From positions 1 through 49,507 of the forward strand of contig PBAU01000013.1 of the NCBI GenBank assembly GCA_002716355.1: a stretch of 49,507 nucleotides of DNA, in the 5' to 3' direction. This stretch comes from a bacterium. GTDB taxonomy: Bacteria > UBP7 > UBA6624. The notes beneath the pieces were generated by a model. The model was given only the letters and a program-made list of their open reading frames with translations, did not search any database and was not told where the DNA came from. The translations under genes were made by a program, and so were the position numbers. Positions 9,078 to 18,924 of this stretch are shown here, in pieces (within the stretch, counting starts at the first letter, position 1; each line of letters begins with the position of its first letter).

Positions 9078-10183
9078 AAATCAGAAACCCAGTATTGAGA
9101 TTTTTTTTTCCAAAAGATTGAAACATTGTCACCAGTTGGTATTTTTTGTGGTGTCAAAATTCCAAAAGACTGTGTTGGGATTTTGACTTCACTAGGCAAT
9201 ATGAACAAAGAGTTACCGACATGTTTTTTCGGCGTGAAATCCTGGTTGGAAAAATCTTTTGGCAAAAGAGCCAATGAATGAAATATCTTATTTAAAATGC
9301 TTTCTCCATCAGAAGGCATAATCCTTACAACTTCATCCCCCTCATAAAGAAAACCAACAGGATATTTTCTGGAAGCCCAAAATGATGCCCATGCAGCAGC
9401 AATTTTGATTCCGTTTTCCCAATGGTCATGAGAGTCCCAACCTTTGTTGCTTAATCTTATCCAGGCACCAATCCCTTCAAGATGGTGGAATTTTTTAACC
9501 ATTAATTGCCCTGTTTTTTCAGAACTTACCCTGTCAATATTCTTTAAAGAGTCTCCAAAAACATACTTGCGTATACCTAAAAAATCCTGACTTGATCCTT
9601 CCCTTTCAACCATGCTCCCATCCTCAACCTGGAAAGGCAAGCCAAAACCTAAAGGTTGTCTTTCATTAATCTTCACCTGTATTCTTTGAGGATAAATAAT
9701 TATTTTTTCAGATTGGTTAATTTTTAAATTTCTGCTCACCAATCCAAAACAATCTTTCCAAATTAAATTTACATTTAAAGAATCAGTTACACCTCTTTTT
9801 TTTCTTTTGAAAACGCCTAAAACGCCTTCTTTGATGCTTTCATCAGTGCCAGGGTTAACTGAAACTTTAATTTTTTTATTTTCTTTATCTTTGCAATAAA
9901 TACTTAATCCATTCCAAGCTGCACTGCCAAGCTTCTCTAAAGAATATCGAATTTTGCTTTCCTCATAAGCGAAAATTTCTTTTGGGAATACAACCTTGAA
10001 ACCTTGTGGGTCAGACAAACGCTTAATCTCGATAAAACCCGAGACGACCAGAGAAACCAAGATAAAAGAAATAATTTCTAAACCTTTAATTCCCAAAACA
10101 TTATGTCCAAACTGATACAAAATAAACGCAAGAAAGACAACCGTCAAACCTTGTGGAGTAAACCCCGGTTTTGAATTTAGCAT
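9074..10183 (-). CDS. DUF58 (vWA-like) membrane protein
   Basis: This 369-residue protein has two N-terminal membrane helices (about residues 12-50) followed by a DUF58 domain. The family signature appears as FLGIRKYVFGDSLKNIDRVS followed by a TGQLMVKKF stretch; the usual Trp after IDxx is not conserved here. Known context: DUF58 proteins pair with MoxR AAA+ ATPases and TgpA-like transglutaminases. It overlaps the MoxR stop by one base (TAATG) and the transglutaminase by four, so the three are probably translationally coupled. The molecular function of DUF58 is not established. Confidence 0.88.
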   Translation of the reverse strand: MLNSKPGFTPQGLTVVFLAFILYQFGHNVLGIKGLEIISFILVSLVVSGFIEIKRLSDPQGFKVVFPKEIFAYEESKIRYSLEKLGSAAWNGLSIYCKDKENKKIKVSVNPGTDESIKEGVLGVFKRKKRGVTDSLNVNLIWKDCFGLVSRNLKINQSEKIIIYPQRIQVKINERQPLGFGLPFQVEDGSMVEREGSSQDFLGIRKYVFGDSLKNIDRVSSEKTGQLMVKKFHHLEGIGAWIRLSNKGWDSHDHWENGIKIAAAWASFWASRKYPVGFLYEGDEVVRIMPSDGESILNKIFHSLALLPKDFSNQDFTPKKHVGNSLFILPSEVKIPTQSFGILTPQKIPTGDNVSIFWKKKSQYWVSDL

Positions 10184-11106
10184 TATGCTATAGGAGCCGG
10201 TATGCTTTGAAGTATTTCTTTTATCTTGTCTTGACTTCTGCTTAAAGAACCACCGTCATCCATCATTCTGTGAGCAAGAACTGGAATTGCTAACTCTTTT
10301 ACATCGTCTGGTAAAACGTAATCCCTTCCTTTCACCCAGGCTCTAGACCTTGCCACTCTTGACAAAACAATAGCACCCCTAGTGCTTACCCCTATTAGCG
10401 AATTGTTTTCTCTGGTCAGTCTAACTAAATCAACAATATAACTTTGAACCAAATCACTAATATGAACTTTTCTTGCTGCATCTATACATTGCTTAACTTT
10501 AGAAACATCAAAACAAACCTTCAAGTCATTTAATGGATGTTTATCATTTTGTGAATTTAATATTTCAATTTCACTCTTCTTGTCAGCGTAGCCTAATGTA
10601 ACCCTGGCAGCAAACCTATCCAATTGAGCACATGGAAGCTGAAACACTCCTTCATGCTCAACTGGATTCTGAGTTGCAATTACCAAAAAAGGATCTGGCA
10701 AATCTCTCGTGATGCCATCAACAGTTATTTGTCTTTCCTCCATTGATTCCAGCATTGCAGATAAAGTTTTTGGAGATGCTCTATTTATCTCATCAGCCAA
10801 AACGATACTGGAAAAAAGTGGACCTTTGGAAAATTCAAAACCACTTCTATCTGTTTTCATAACTGTTGAACCAGTTAAATCACTAGGCAGCAGGTCAGGG
10901 GTCATTTGAATCCTTTTAAAATCTAAACCAAATGTTTTTGAGATCGCTTTTGCCAAAACCGTTTTGCCTGTTCCCGGAACATCTTCAATTAAAACGTGCC
11001 CTTCAGCAAATAAAACAGTAACAATAAGCTCTATCTCATTTTTTTTTCCAAAAACAACATTTTGCAAGCTTTGCAATAGTGAATCAACTTCTTTCTGAAT
11101 TGTCAT
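10183..11106 (-). CDS. MoxR-family AAA+ ATPase
   Basis: This 307-residue protein is the normal MoxR length. It has Walker A PGTGKT (44-49), Walker B VLADEINRA (102-110), sensor 1 FLVIATQNP, and the arginine-finger region ending LDRFAARV. The C-terminal lid has the family-typical GVSTRGAIVLSRVARSRAW. Known role: chaperone-like ATPase that remodels or matures partner proteins, commonly with vWA or DUF58 proteins. It is first of the MoxR-DUF58-transglutaminase trio and follows the sugar transferase by 18 bp. Confidence 0.93.
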   Translation of the reverse strand: MTIQKEVDSLLQSLQNVVFGKKNEIELIVTVLFAEGHVLIEDVPGTGKTVLAKAISKTFGLDFKRIQMTPDLLPSDLTGSTVMKTDRSGFEFSKGPLFSSIVLADEINRASPKTLSAMLESMEERQITVDGITRDLPDPFLVIATQNPVEHEGVFQLPCAQLDRFAARVTLGYADKKSEIEILNSQNDKHPLNDLKVCFDVSKVKQCIDAARKVHISDLVQSYIVDLVRLTRENNSLIGVSTRGAIVLSRVARSRAWVKGRDYVLPDDVKELAIPVLAHRMMDDGGSLSRSQDKIKEILQSIPAPIA

Positions 11107-11124
11107 GAGTCCAATTTGTATATT

Positions 11125-12531
11125 TTACACAGCTCCTTTTCTATTTACAACAGCAGGAAGTGTCAATATTAAAATTTTTATATCTTGCCAAGGTGACCAA
11201 TTTTGGACGTACCATGTATCCAGTCTCACCCTTGCATCATAAGATAAATTGCTTCTTCCTGAAACTTGCCATAAACCAGTAATTCCAGGTTTAGCTGAAA
11301 GCAATAAATCCTGCCAATCTCCATATCTTTGCAGCTCTTCATTTACAACCGGCCTAGGTCCAACAAGACTCATATCGCCCAAGACAACATTTAAAAATTG
11401 CGGAAGCTCGTCTAGACTCGTTTTTCTCAAAAAAGAACCGAGTTTAGTAATTCTGGGATCTTTTGCTATTTTATGATTTTTGTCAAATTCATCCTTTAAA
11501 TGAGGACTATCTTGGAAAACCTGCTCTAATGTTAAATTTTGCATTGTTCTGAATTTAAAAAGATTAAATTTTCTTCCAGACCTTCCTAATCTTGCATGCA
11601 TAAAAAAGGGATTGTGTCTATCTATCACCAAAATTAAAACAGCGGTAATTAACATGATTGGCAAGAATAACATAAACAAAAACAAACCTATGGAAAAATC
11701 AAAAAATCTTTTTGATATTCTTGCCGGTAAACCAACAAGTGAAAAATGGTCCCCGATCAAAGGAAGGCCTATTTCATCAACTGATATAAAGCCATAACCC
11801 TCCAGTCTAGGGAGTGTTTTTATTGGGATATCCCAACGATATCCAGCATATTTAATCAACCTTAAATTTTCCTGGCTGATTGTCTCCTCAACAATCCCCA
11901 TATAAACAAGCTTGCCTTCTTTCATCATCTCTATTTTTTTAATATTTTCAGCATTAATGGCAATCTTTCTAACTTTTACCTGAATATACCTAATATTAAA
12001 AATATTATCAATAAGTGCAAAATCTTGATCATTGCCAAACCACCACACTTCTGTTTTGATGCCTCTAGAAGCAATGATCCTGCGATAAACCCAAGACAGT
12101 AAATCATGATTCAATTGCAAAACCACTATCGCAAAAAACCACCAACTTAAAAAACGACCCGCTGGGGCAAACGGAGTCAAAAACATGGAATCAAAAAAAG
12201 ATTCAAACTCATTGGATGGAAATGAAAAAACAAAAAAGCCCCTCAGGAAAAACAACACGCAGAGGGAAATGGTTACAGAAGGAAAGGCCAGGCTCCAGGA
12301 TGAGAATGGCCTTAAATGCTTTTTAATTGGAAAATAAGCTTTTTTGTATGATTTTAAAAAAATACAAATCAAAGGCACAATCATCCCACTTAAGGGGATT
12401 GTTTCATCCAAACGAACATATACAGTGTCCGAAAAAGGGTTATAGCGACTTAAAACCAACAAATCCCAAAGCTTAAAAAGCAAAAAATAATCAAGCAATG
12501 CATGAAATATTTTTAAAAGCTCTCTCTTCAT
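11125..12531 (-). CDS. Polyprenyl-phosphate sugar-1-phosphate transferase (WbaP/WcaJ-like)
   Basis: This 468-residue protein has the polyisoprenyl-phosphate hexose-1-phosphate transferase layout: four N-terminal membrane helices, a CoA-binding-like middle domain, a re-entrant helix around residue 280 and a catalytic bacterial-sugar-transferase domain. Catalytic motifs include FKFRTM, RKTSLDELPQFLNV, MSLVGPRP and KPGITGLWQVSGRS. Known role: it loads the first sugar-phosphate on undecaprenyl phosphate at the inner membrane to start exopolysaccharide or O-antigen repeat synthesis. It is at the 3' end of the glycosyltransferase run. Confidence 0.93.
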   Translation of the reverse strand: MKRELLKIFHALLDYFLLFKLWDLLVLSRYNPFSDTVYVRLDETIPLSGMIVPLICIFLKSYKKAYFPIKKHLRPFSSWSLAFPSVTISLCVLFFLRGFFVFSFPSNEFESFFDSMFLTPFAPAGRFLSWWFFAIVVLQLNHDLLSWVYRRIIASRGIKTEVWWFGNDQDFALIDNIFNIRYIQVKVRKIAINAENIKKIEMMKEGKLVYMGIVEETISQENLRLIKYAGYRWDIPIKTLPRLEGYGFISVDEIGLPLIGDHFSLVGLPARISKRFFDFSIGLFLFMLFLPIMLITAVLILVIDRHNPFFMHARLGRSGRKFNLFKFRTMQNLTLEQVFQDSPHLKDEFDKNHKIAKDPRITKLGSFLRKTSLDELPQFLNVVLGDMSLVGPRPVVNEELQRYGDWQDLLLSAKPGITGLWQVSGRSNLSYDARVRLDTWYVQNWSPWQDIKILILTLPAVVNRKGAV

Positions 12532-12536
12532 AAACG

Positions 12537-13622
12537 CTATCCTGCTACCTTTATGGTTGATTTTATATTCTCTGCAAATCTATCTGAGCTGAATTTCAAA
12601 GCTTGATCCCTGCAGGCATCTGGAGATATTTTCAAATCTTCAAACCTCTCAATAGCATCATTTAAAGAATGATGATCGTCATTCTCGTAAAAAATACCAC
12701 TTTCGTCATTCTTGATGGTTTCAAGAGCTCCGCCTTGCCCTAAAGCAACAACAGGCGTACCACATGCCATTGCCTCAACGGGCACGAGTCCGAAATCCTC
12801 TACAGAAGTAAAAATCAAAGCTTTAGAGCTTCTATAAAGATGCCTTAACTTCTCATCACTTAAATTAGCCAAAAAATTAATATTGCTGTATTTTTGAACA
12901 TTAGGATAATCGATTTTTCCACTTCCAACTATGGTTATATTTTTTTTGTTCCTAACAAAAGCGTCTATAGCTGTGTTTATTCGCTTATACGGTACAAATC
13001 TACTAACAAGAAGATAACCATCTCTCTTCTTGGCTTTTGCTGGTTTGAAAAACCTTGTGTCGACTGGTGGGTAAATAACTTTTGAATCCCTTTTTAAATA
13101 CTTTTTAATCCTTCTTGAAACAAATTTAGAAATTGCTATAAATTGGTCGACTTGTTTTGATTTTTCAAACTCCCATTTTTTAATTCTTGGATGTATGTAA
13201 TCAAAAAACATTGCTGCAGCGCCACTTAAAGAATCTCTGTAAACACTCTTTTGATCGCTAATCCAACGTATAGGGCTGTAGCAATAACAATAATGGTAAG
13301 TTTCTTCTGAGACGTTGATCCCTTTAATAAATCCATGGCAATTTGAAATATGAACCTTGGATGTAACTGTTGGCAATTGCTCTACCGCGTGCTTTCCAAG
13401 CATTGGAATTAACTTTCTGTAGTTTTTTTTCATAGTGGGAATATTATTCAAATAACTAAAATAAAAATTTTCATCCTCTAATAAGGATTTCCATTTTTTC
13501 TGATCGGCCCACAAGCAATATAAATCTGATTTTGGAAAAATTTTCAAAAGCTCTAGGAAAACCCTCTCGCTGCCCGCATGGTCGCCAAGCCATGGATGAG
13601 ATATCGAAAAATCAGATTTCAT
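12537..13622 (-). CDS. Glycosyltransferase family 4 (GT-B)
   Basis: This 361-residue GT-B protein has a Rossmann-like C-terminal half with the GT4 EX7E motif in SVEDFGLVPVEAMACGTPVV and a phosphate-binding stretch at LLVSRFVPYKRI. The N-terminal half has HPWLGDHAGSERVFLELL, similar to the WcaA/RfaB-like GT4 group. It should transfer a nucleotide-activated sugar to the lipid-linked glycan; donor and acceptor cannot be read. It overlaps the preceding gene by 11 bp and lies 5 bp before the priming transferase, whose ribosome site AGGAT overlaps this stop. Confidence 0.87.
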   Translation of the reverse strand: MKSDFSISHPWLGDHAGSERVFLELLKIFPKSDLYCLWADQKKWKSLLEDENFYFSYLNNIPTMKKNYRKLIPMLGKHAVEQLPTVTSKVHISNCHGFIKGINVSEETYHYCYCYSPIRWISDQKSVYRDSLSGAAAMFFDYIHPRIKKWEFEKSKQVDQFIAISKFVSRRIKKYLKRDSKVIYPPVDTRFFKPAKAKKRDGYLLVSRFVPYKRINTAIDAFVRNKKNITIVGSGKIDYPNVQKYSNINFLANLSDEKLRHLYRSSKALIFTSVEDFGLVPVEAMACGTPVVALGQGGALETIKNDESGIFYENDDHHSLNDAIERFEDLKISPDACRDQALKFSSDRFAENIKSTIKVAG

Positions 13623-14541
13623 ACCAATTAAAATATTCTTTTAGTACATTTTCCCAGCTAAAGACTTTAACTATTTTATTTTGTTTTTTTGTCCAGCTAA
13701 TGTAATTTTTTTTTACGTTATGAAGCATTTCATCATGATTCCAATCAGGAAAGTCATTTTTTTTAAAAGGTGGCTTGTATGGAGGTGGTGAAAGCACTGG
13801 GATACCCATCTTTAGCAATGACAATAACGTTGTTCTTCTTGGTGACGTACCGTCTGCAAAAGGCAAAATTCCAATATCTCCCCATTTTATTTCACCTGCT
13901 ATCTCCTCAATAGAACAATTTTGTCTTAATTCAACATCTGTACATCCAGCAAGAAAGCTCTTTAAATTTAAATTATCTTTACTGTTGGTAAACACAACTG
14001 GCTGATCCCAACCCAAATCCACAGAGTAATTAAACAATTCAGACAAGGTGTCTATGTCCTTGCTTTTAGAAAAAAATCCAAAAAAAACTAACCTAAATTT
14101 TTGAGGTTTTATATCTTGTCTCAAAACAGCATCAAAAGAAGAACCTATAGGAAGGTAAGTTTTTGATTCAGGATTATTTTTAAAAAGGGGACATGCTAAC
14201 ATTTCAAATTGGTCAGAAAATCCAATTTTTTTTGACATTATTCCCAATATTGAATATTGAATTTTCCTCAATAAAGAAGCAAGGCTCCATTCGTGCAACA
14301 TTAAATATCTTTTACTTTTGGGAACCTGGGCATAAATTTTTATTTGCTCAAATTCATTTCTCCAACCTTTGCTTGGGGCGTGAAGATGAACAATTTCATC
14401 TTTTTTTAATTTAAATTCTTCATTCAAAGATGGATGCCAAACTCTTGAGCATGAACCCATCTGACGGCTTAAAGATTTGACAAAATCTCCAACTCCGCAC
14501 TTGCCTTTATCAACAGTGCCCACAATATGAACGATTTTCAT
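13612..14541 (-). CDS. Putative glycosyltransferase (GT-B fold, divergent)
   Basis: This 309-residue protein starts MKIVHIVGTVDKGKCGVGDF, a typical GT4 N-terminal strand and glycine loop. The C-terminal half has RLVFFGFFSKSKD and GILPFADGTSPRRTTLLSLL, matching the donor-side layout of GT-B enzymes but without a clean EX7E motif. It overlaps both neighbours (4 and 11 bp) in the glycan run, which supports the assignment more than the sequence does. It may use an unusual sugar donor or be a weakly active member. Confidence 0.68.
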   Translation of the reverse strand: MKIVHIVGTVDKGKCGVGDFVKSLSRQMGSCSRVWHPSLNEEFKLKKDEIVHLHAPSKGWRNEFEQIKIYAQVPKSKRYLMLHEWSLASLLRKIQYSILGIMSKKIGFSDQFEMLACPLFKNNPESKTYLPIGSSFDAVLRQDIKPQKFRLVFFGFFSKSKDIDTLSELFNYSVDLGWDQPVVFTNSKDNLNLKSFLAGCTDVELRQNCSIEEIAGEIKWGDIGILPFADGTSPRRTTLLSLLKMGIPVLSPPPYKPPFKKNDFPDWNHDEMLHNVKKNYISWTKKQNKIVKVFSWENVLKEYFNWYEI

Positions 14542-15596
14542 TTATTTACCTCTTTAAATATGCATTTAAATGCTTGCTTTATATCGTTTCCTTTTATTTT
14601 ATCCAACTGCAATTTTGCCTTTTCGTTAACGGCTCTGTATTGCTCTTCAGTCAAATTGCAAGAATTTTTGATGCTTGAAACAAGGCTTGATATTGTTGGG
14701 GCAAAATAATCAACTGCACTTCCCCCTACCTCTCTTGAAACCTCAGTATCAAGAGCACAAACTGGAATTCCAGCAACCATGCCTTCGACAATTGGCAAGC
14801 CAAAGCCTTCAATTTCAGATGGATAAACAAGGCAGTCAACATTAGCTAAGATCTTCCTTAAATTCTGATCAGTGCAATCCTGATGCCAGGCAACACCTAA
14901 ATTATTTGCTTTTTTCAAAACCGAAAAAGATTCTTTTCCACAGTAACCAACCCACTCCATGGAATATCCATCATCAACCAGTAAAGAAAAAGCTTCCAAC
15001 AGTAAATCTAACTTTTTTCTGGGGGAAATTGCGCCCAGGTATAAGATTCTTTTTTGACATGTAGTAAAACTCCTTTGGGAATTTTTTTCAAGCAAACCAT
15101 CTATGCTTGGGTAAAAATGAAGAAACTTCCCCTTTGGAAAAATTTTTTTCAATTGTTGACATGACCATGCAGAATCAGAAAAGACAAAACTTGCTTTGGA
15201 AATACTTTTTGGAGTTCTCAACTTAAACCAAAATTTGGCTTTCCAGTCTAAATCATTTGGGAATAACCAAGGTATAGGGTCATGGACTGTTAAAAATACA
15301 GGGCATGAAAAATCATATTGTGGCAAAGTCCAATCAGGAGACCAGAAAGCTGACATGGCTCTATGCTCTTTTTTCAAAATACCGGGCAATATTAAAACTT
15401 CCCATAAAGGCCTTGCGACACCCTCTCTAACAATCAGTCTTTGAGATTCTTTAAATAAATTACAAATATTATTTGGGATCTTTTTTCTAGAAACAAAAGT
15501 TACATTGCCTGGACTGAACCTTATAACATCACGAACATAACGACCAATGCCTCCGGTGAGAGTGCAAGAGGATATGTCAATAAAAAGAGACATCAA
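14538..15596 (-). CDS. Glycosyltransferase family 4 (mannosyltransferase-like)
   Basis: This 352-residue GT4 protein has an N-terminal glycine loop in TLTGGIGRYVRDV, a central LYLGAISPRKKLDLLLEAF stretch and the EX7E motif in SEIEGFGLPIVEGMVAGIPV. These are typical of retaining GT-B transferases such as WbdA/WbaZ-like mannosyltransferases; sugar specificity is inferred only. Overlaps of 4 bp with both neighbouring genes indicate translational coupling within the glycan operon. Confidence 0.88.
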   Translation of the reverse strand: MMSLFIDISSCTLTGGIGRYVRDVIRFSPGNVTFVSRKKIPNNICNLFKESQRLIVREGVARPLWEVLILPGILKKEHRAMSAFWSPDWTLPQYDFSCPVFLTVHDPIPWLFPNDLDWKAKFWFKLRTPKSISKASFVFSDSAWSCQQLKKIFPKGKFLHFYPSIDGLLEKNSQRSFTTCQKRILYLGAISPRKKLDLLLEAFSLLVDDGYSMEWVGYCGKESFSVLKKANNLGVAWHQDCTDQNLRKILANVDCLVYPSEIEGFGLPIVEGMVAGIPVCALDTEVSREVGGSAVDYFAPTISSLVSSIKNSCNLTEEQYRAVNEKAKLQLDKIKGNDIKQAFKCIFKEVNK

Positions 15597-17992
15597 TTTT
15601 TAACCTCATAAAACACATAGGTCCAACAAGATTTTTCGGGTTTTTGACCTGTTGCTTGATCGATAGCGTCCAAAAATAACTTGTGTGAATCAGGTCTTGC
15701 ATACAGGAAGCCTTCTTTTTTTGAAAACACAGAGGCATCTTCAATTGAGGCCTCAATAGCACTCCATGTAGATGCCATATCATCCTTGTTGGTCTCTCTT
15801 ACAAGAAGATACTGTCTTGGCTTAAGGTCAGACATTGCCTGCAATGTATAAATAAGCTCTGCAAGGTTTGATATAGTGTAACCATTTATAAAATCCTCCC
15901 TGTAGTAATCTCTTTCTGAAATTACAAATGTATCAGAATCCATATTAATTTCCTCTTTTGCCAAGCCCGCTAATGGGGTTTCGTACCCGCAATGAAGAGG
16001 GCCTTTGTTGAAAGCAGTCCCGACATAACCAAAACAACATATGACTGAAAACCATATTGAAAAATGTTTCTTTTGTTCTATTTCAAGGTTAGAAAAACAT
16101 TTAGACAAGATGATAGATAACGGCACAATTAAAAAAGCTATTCGTGTAGGGATAAATGAAATACCTATATTGATTCCAGAAGTCAAAATTAAACAAAAAA
16201 CAAATGCTCCTATTAAGTATTTAAAGACTGAATTTAATTCTTTTTTATTCACATTTAAGCCTTTAGAAAGAGCAAAGGGTATAAGAAGGAGGCAGAAAAT
16301 CCATATTGGATTAACAGGGTAATAATGACCAAAAATAAATGAAACTTGAGAATAAGCTGTTTTAATAATTGATTCCAAAACAATGTCTACAAAATCATTA
16401 CTGTTGCCTAATCGACCCTGCGCCTGATTAAAAAGTGTAAAAAATCCAGGTATCCAAAACAGAGATGAGAAAAAAGCATCTCTTCTTGTGTTTTGAATTG
16501 ATTTTTTTGGAGAAAATAAAGTTGTAAACCAAACAATAAGGATGCCTAAATGTGTTGTGTATGCAAGAATAGTTCCTGCTATTTTTCGAATATTGCAAGG
16601 CTTAACATGATCTCCAAGACGCATAATCCAGGCCGTCAAAAAAACGACCATCGAATAGTAACGAAATTGCAAACCAATAAAAAGAGTGAAGGGTAGCATC
16701 CATAATATCCAGGCTGCGATTTTTAACTCAGGCCTAGGCGACCTAATCAAAATTCTGCCACTTAACCAAGCAAACAGTATAGGCAATGCATATCCAAAAG
16801 ATCCTGCAACAGAAGAGAAAAACCATTGGGATAAAAAATAACCTGGAGGATGAACATCATTCGCCAAAAGGTTAAATACATTTTGAAAATTGCCAGACAC
16901 TACATGGTGTGTAAAAATTTCATCAGGCCATCCCCCTTGCTTAATTGCAGATAATTCAAAACCAATAAACAACCATAAAATCAATATCAACCAACCAAAT
17001 CTTTCTAGACCTATCAAGGGTCTGATTGCACGGTCATGAGCCCAATTTAAAAAACCATCAAAAGGGTTTTTTCTCTTGCTCCATCTAGGAGCAAACCATT
17101 TATGGATTTTTGAATCCTTCTGTGTTCTTATCAATTCAATTTCTTTTGATTTTCTAAAAAGAAAATATTGAGAAAAAACAATATGTATCCAGGCCAACAA
17201 TAAACCCAAAAGTCTATTTGTGTTTGTGATTGAATAAATTAATCTTGCAAATTCATTAATAAAAGAAAAGGGCATATACAAAAAACGTGTATGCCAAGTA
17301 TTCAAGCATTTCCAATTCACTATTCGATTTCTTTCTTGGTAGAAATATTTTTTCATAGGGTGCATAGCCTGATCAACAGAAGCTTGACCTTGATGCAAAA
17401 CAATGCAATCATTAGTTTTCTTAACTTGCAATCCAGCCAAACGTAATCGCCAACCAAAATTAACATCCTCTCCATACAAAAACAAATCTGAATCCATTCC
17501 ATTCACAGAAACCCAAGCCTGCCTGCTGGTGATAAAAATAGCACCTGATGGATAAAAAGTCATTGCTGGGTTGTGGAACCAATTTGGAATAGTTGTCAAA
17601 AAGGGATTGAGAGTGCCTCCCATTTTTTCATTTTGTTCTGATTTATTATTGATCAAGCAGCTTAAAGCACCAATTCTTTCATCTTTACTAATACCTTTAA
17701 GCAAAACTTCTAATACATTTTCTTCTAGCTCTAAATCAGGATTCAAAAATATTACAAAATCACCTTTTGATTTCGAAAAGCCTACATTACATCCCCCGGC
17801 ATATCCAGAATTTTTGCTTTGGGGGAAACATTTAAAGTTAAATTCGCTTTCCAATGGTTTCCAGCCACCTTCTCCTGAATTATCTATAACTATAATTTCA
17901 TCAGGTTGTCGGGTCTGCGATCTTAAACTCAATAATAAATTTTCTATACAGGGTTTTGATTTGTAAGCAACAATAACAACAGACAACTTCAT
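15593..17992 (-). CDS. GT2 glycosyltransferase fused to GT39-like (ArnT/PMT) membrane glycosyltransferase
   Basis: This 799-residue protein joins two enzymes. Residues 1 to about 270 form a GT2 domain of the rhamnosyltransferase type: KLSVVIVAYKS at the start, a FLNPDLELEE DxD-type site near residue 80 and LYGEDVNFGWRLRLAG. From about residue 340 it is a polytopic GT-C protein with the acidic motif PDEIFT and the GT39 signature DVHPPGYF, then many membrane helices. GT39/ArnT enzymes use polyprenyl-phosphate sugars at the outer face. An AGGAG site lies before the ATG. The fusion could make a sugar acceptor inside and modify it outside, but that is inference. Confidence 0.85.
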   Translation of the reverse strand: MKLSVVIVAYKSKPCIENLLLSLRSQTRQPDEIIVIDNSGEGGWKPLESEFNFKCFPQSKNSGYAGGCNVGFSKSKGDFVIFLNPDLELEENVLEVLLKGISKDERIGALSCLINNKSEQNEKMGGTLNPFLTTIPNWFHNPAMTFYPSGAIFITSRQAWVSVNGMDSDLFLYGEDVNFGWRLRLAGLQVKKTNDCIVLHQGQASVDQAMHPMKKYFYQERNRIVNWKCLNTWHTRFLYMPFSFINEFARLIYSITNTNRLLGLLLAWIHIVFSQYFLFRKSKEIELIRTQKDSKIHKWFAPRWSKRKNPFDGFLNWAHDRAIRPLIGLERFGWLILILWLFIGFELSAIKQGGWPDEIFTHHVVSGNFQNVFNLLANDVHPPGYFLSQWFFSSVAGSFGYALPILFAWLSGRILIRSPRPELKIAAWILWMLPFTLFIGLQFRYYSMVVFLTAWIMRLGDHVKPCNIRKIAGTILAYTTHLGILIVWFTTLFSPKKSIQNTRRDAFFSSLFWIPGFFTLFNQAQGRLGNSNDFVDIVLESIIKTAYSQVSFIFGHYYPVNPIWIFCLLLIPFALSKGLNVNKKELNSVFKYLIGAFVFCLILTSGINIGISFIPTRIAFLIVPLSIILSKCFSNLEIEQKKHFSIWFSVICCFGYVGTAFNKGPLHCGYETPLAGLAKEEINMDSDTFVISERDYYREDFINGYTISNLAELIYTLQAMSDLKPRQYLLVRETNKDDMASTWSAIEASIEDASVFSKKEGFLYARPDSHKLFLDAIDQATGQKPEKSCWTYVFYEVKN

Positions 17993-18924
17993 CCTTTTCT
18001 CCTAAATGGATTTAACCTGAATCCACAAATCCATTTTGCCATATTTTCTTCTGAACAAATCCGTCTTTTTTGTATGATTTCTCTCCAAGAGTTCAATTTA
18101 GCATTATCACCTGGATTAAAAGTTGCTGCCAAAGGATCTTTTAAAAAACCCCAGAAAAAACTAATAGCGCAAAATAAAGACGCTGACATTCTCTCGTTGT
18201 CTGATAAATTTTTAAAAATAATTTTCAAATAATTACTTGCCCCTTTTTTTCTGACTTTCAGTATATGCCGAACACCTGTAGATCCTCTTTGATGAATCGC
18301 TGGAGCACCAGGAATAATCCAACTTTCCCAATTTAAATGTCTCAACCTAATATTCAAATCAACATCCTCAAGGTAAGTTCCAAAAGATTCATCAAAGAAC
18401 TCGTTTGCAACTGCTGCCTCTTTTAAAGCTGAGTATCTATAAACTGTGGCAGTGGCAGAGAGTCCGAAAACTTCCTCAGGTTCATCTATCCTCTTGCCAG
18501 ACATTCCAGAAAATCTCTCAGTGCAAACCCAGTCATTCCATAACATATGGCCCGCAGTATCAACTTGTCCTTGTTTGTTTAAGATTAACCCTGAAACAGC
18601 TGCCGCCTTTTTGTTGTCGTCTAAAAATGACTCTGCATTCTTGATCCAGTCTAAAGGTATAAGGCAGTCCTGGTTCAAAATGCAAACATACTTTGATTTG
18701 TTCATTGACAAACCAATGTTTACAGATTTAGCAAACCCAACATTCTTTTTGTTATGAACAACATTAACTTTAATCCCGTCAAACAAACTTGCGGAACTGT
18801 CTTCAGAGGCATCATCAATAACTATAACCTGTTCCAAAAAAGATGAATATTTATTTATGGTTTCAATAAATTTTTTACTGATAATATTTTTTGCATTAAA
18901 AACAGGAATAATCAGAGTTGTCAT
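17989..18924 (-). CDS. Glycosyltransferase family 2 (rhamnosyltransferase-like)
   Basis: This 311-residue GT-A protein has an N-terminal strand TLIIPVFNA, the nucleotide-binding VIVIDDASEDSS and the metal-site region VCILNQDCLIP near residue 85, where NQD stands in for the usual DxD. EVFGLSATATVYR and FGTYLEDVDLNIRLR are typical of GT2 enzymes of the rhamnosyl type. ATGA overlaps link it to the genes on both sides. Acceptor unknown. Confidence 0.87.
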   Translation of the reverse strand: MTTLIIPVFNAKNIISKKFIETINKYSSFLEQVIVIDDASEDSSASLFDGIKVNVVHNKKNVGFAKSVNIGLSMNKSKYVCILNQDCLIPLDWIKNAESFLDDNKKAAAVSGLILNKQGQVDTAGHMLWNDWVCTERFSGMSGKRIDEPEEVFGLSATATVYRYSALKEAAVANEFFDESFGTYLEDVDLNIRLRHLNWESWIIPGAPAIHQRGSTGVRHILKVRKKGASNYLKIIFKNLSDNERMSASLFCAISFFWGFLKDPLAATFNPGDNAKLNSWREIIQKRRICSEENMAKWICGFRLNPFRRKG

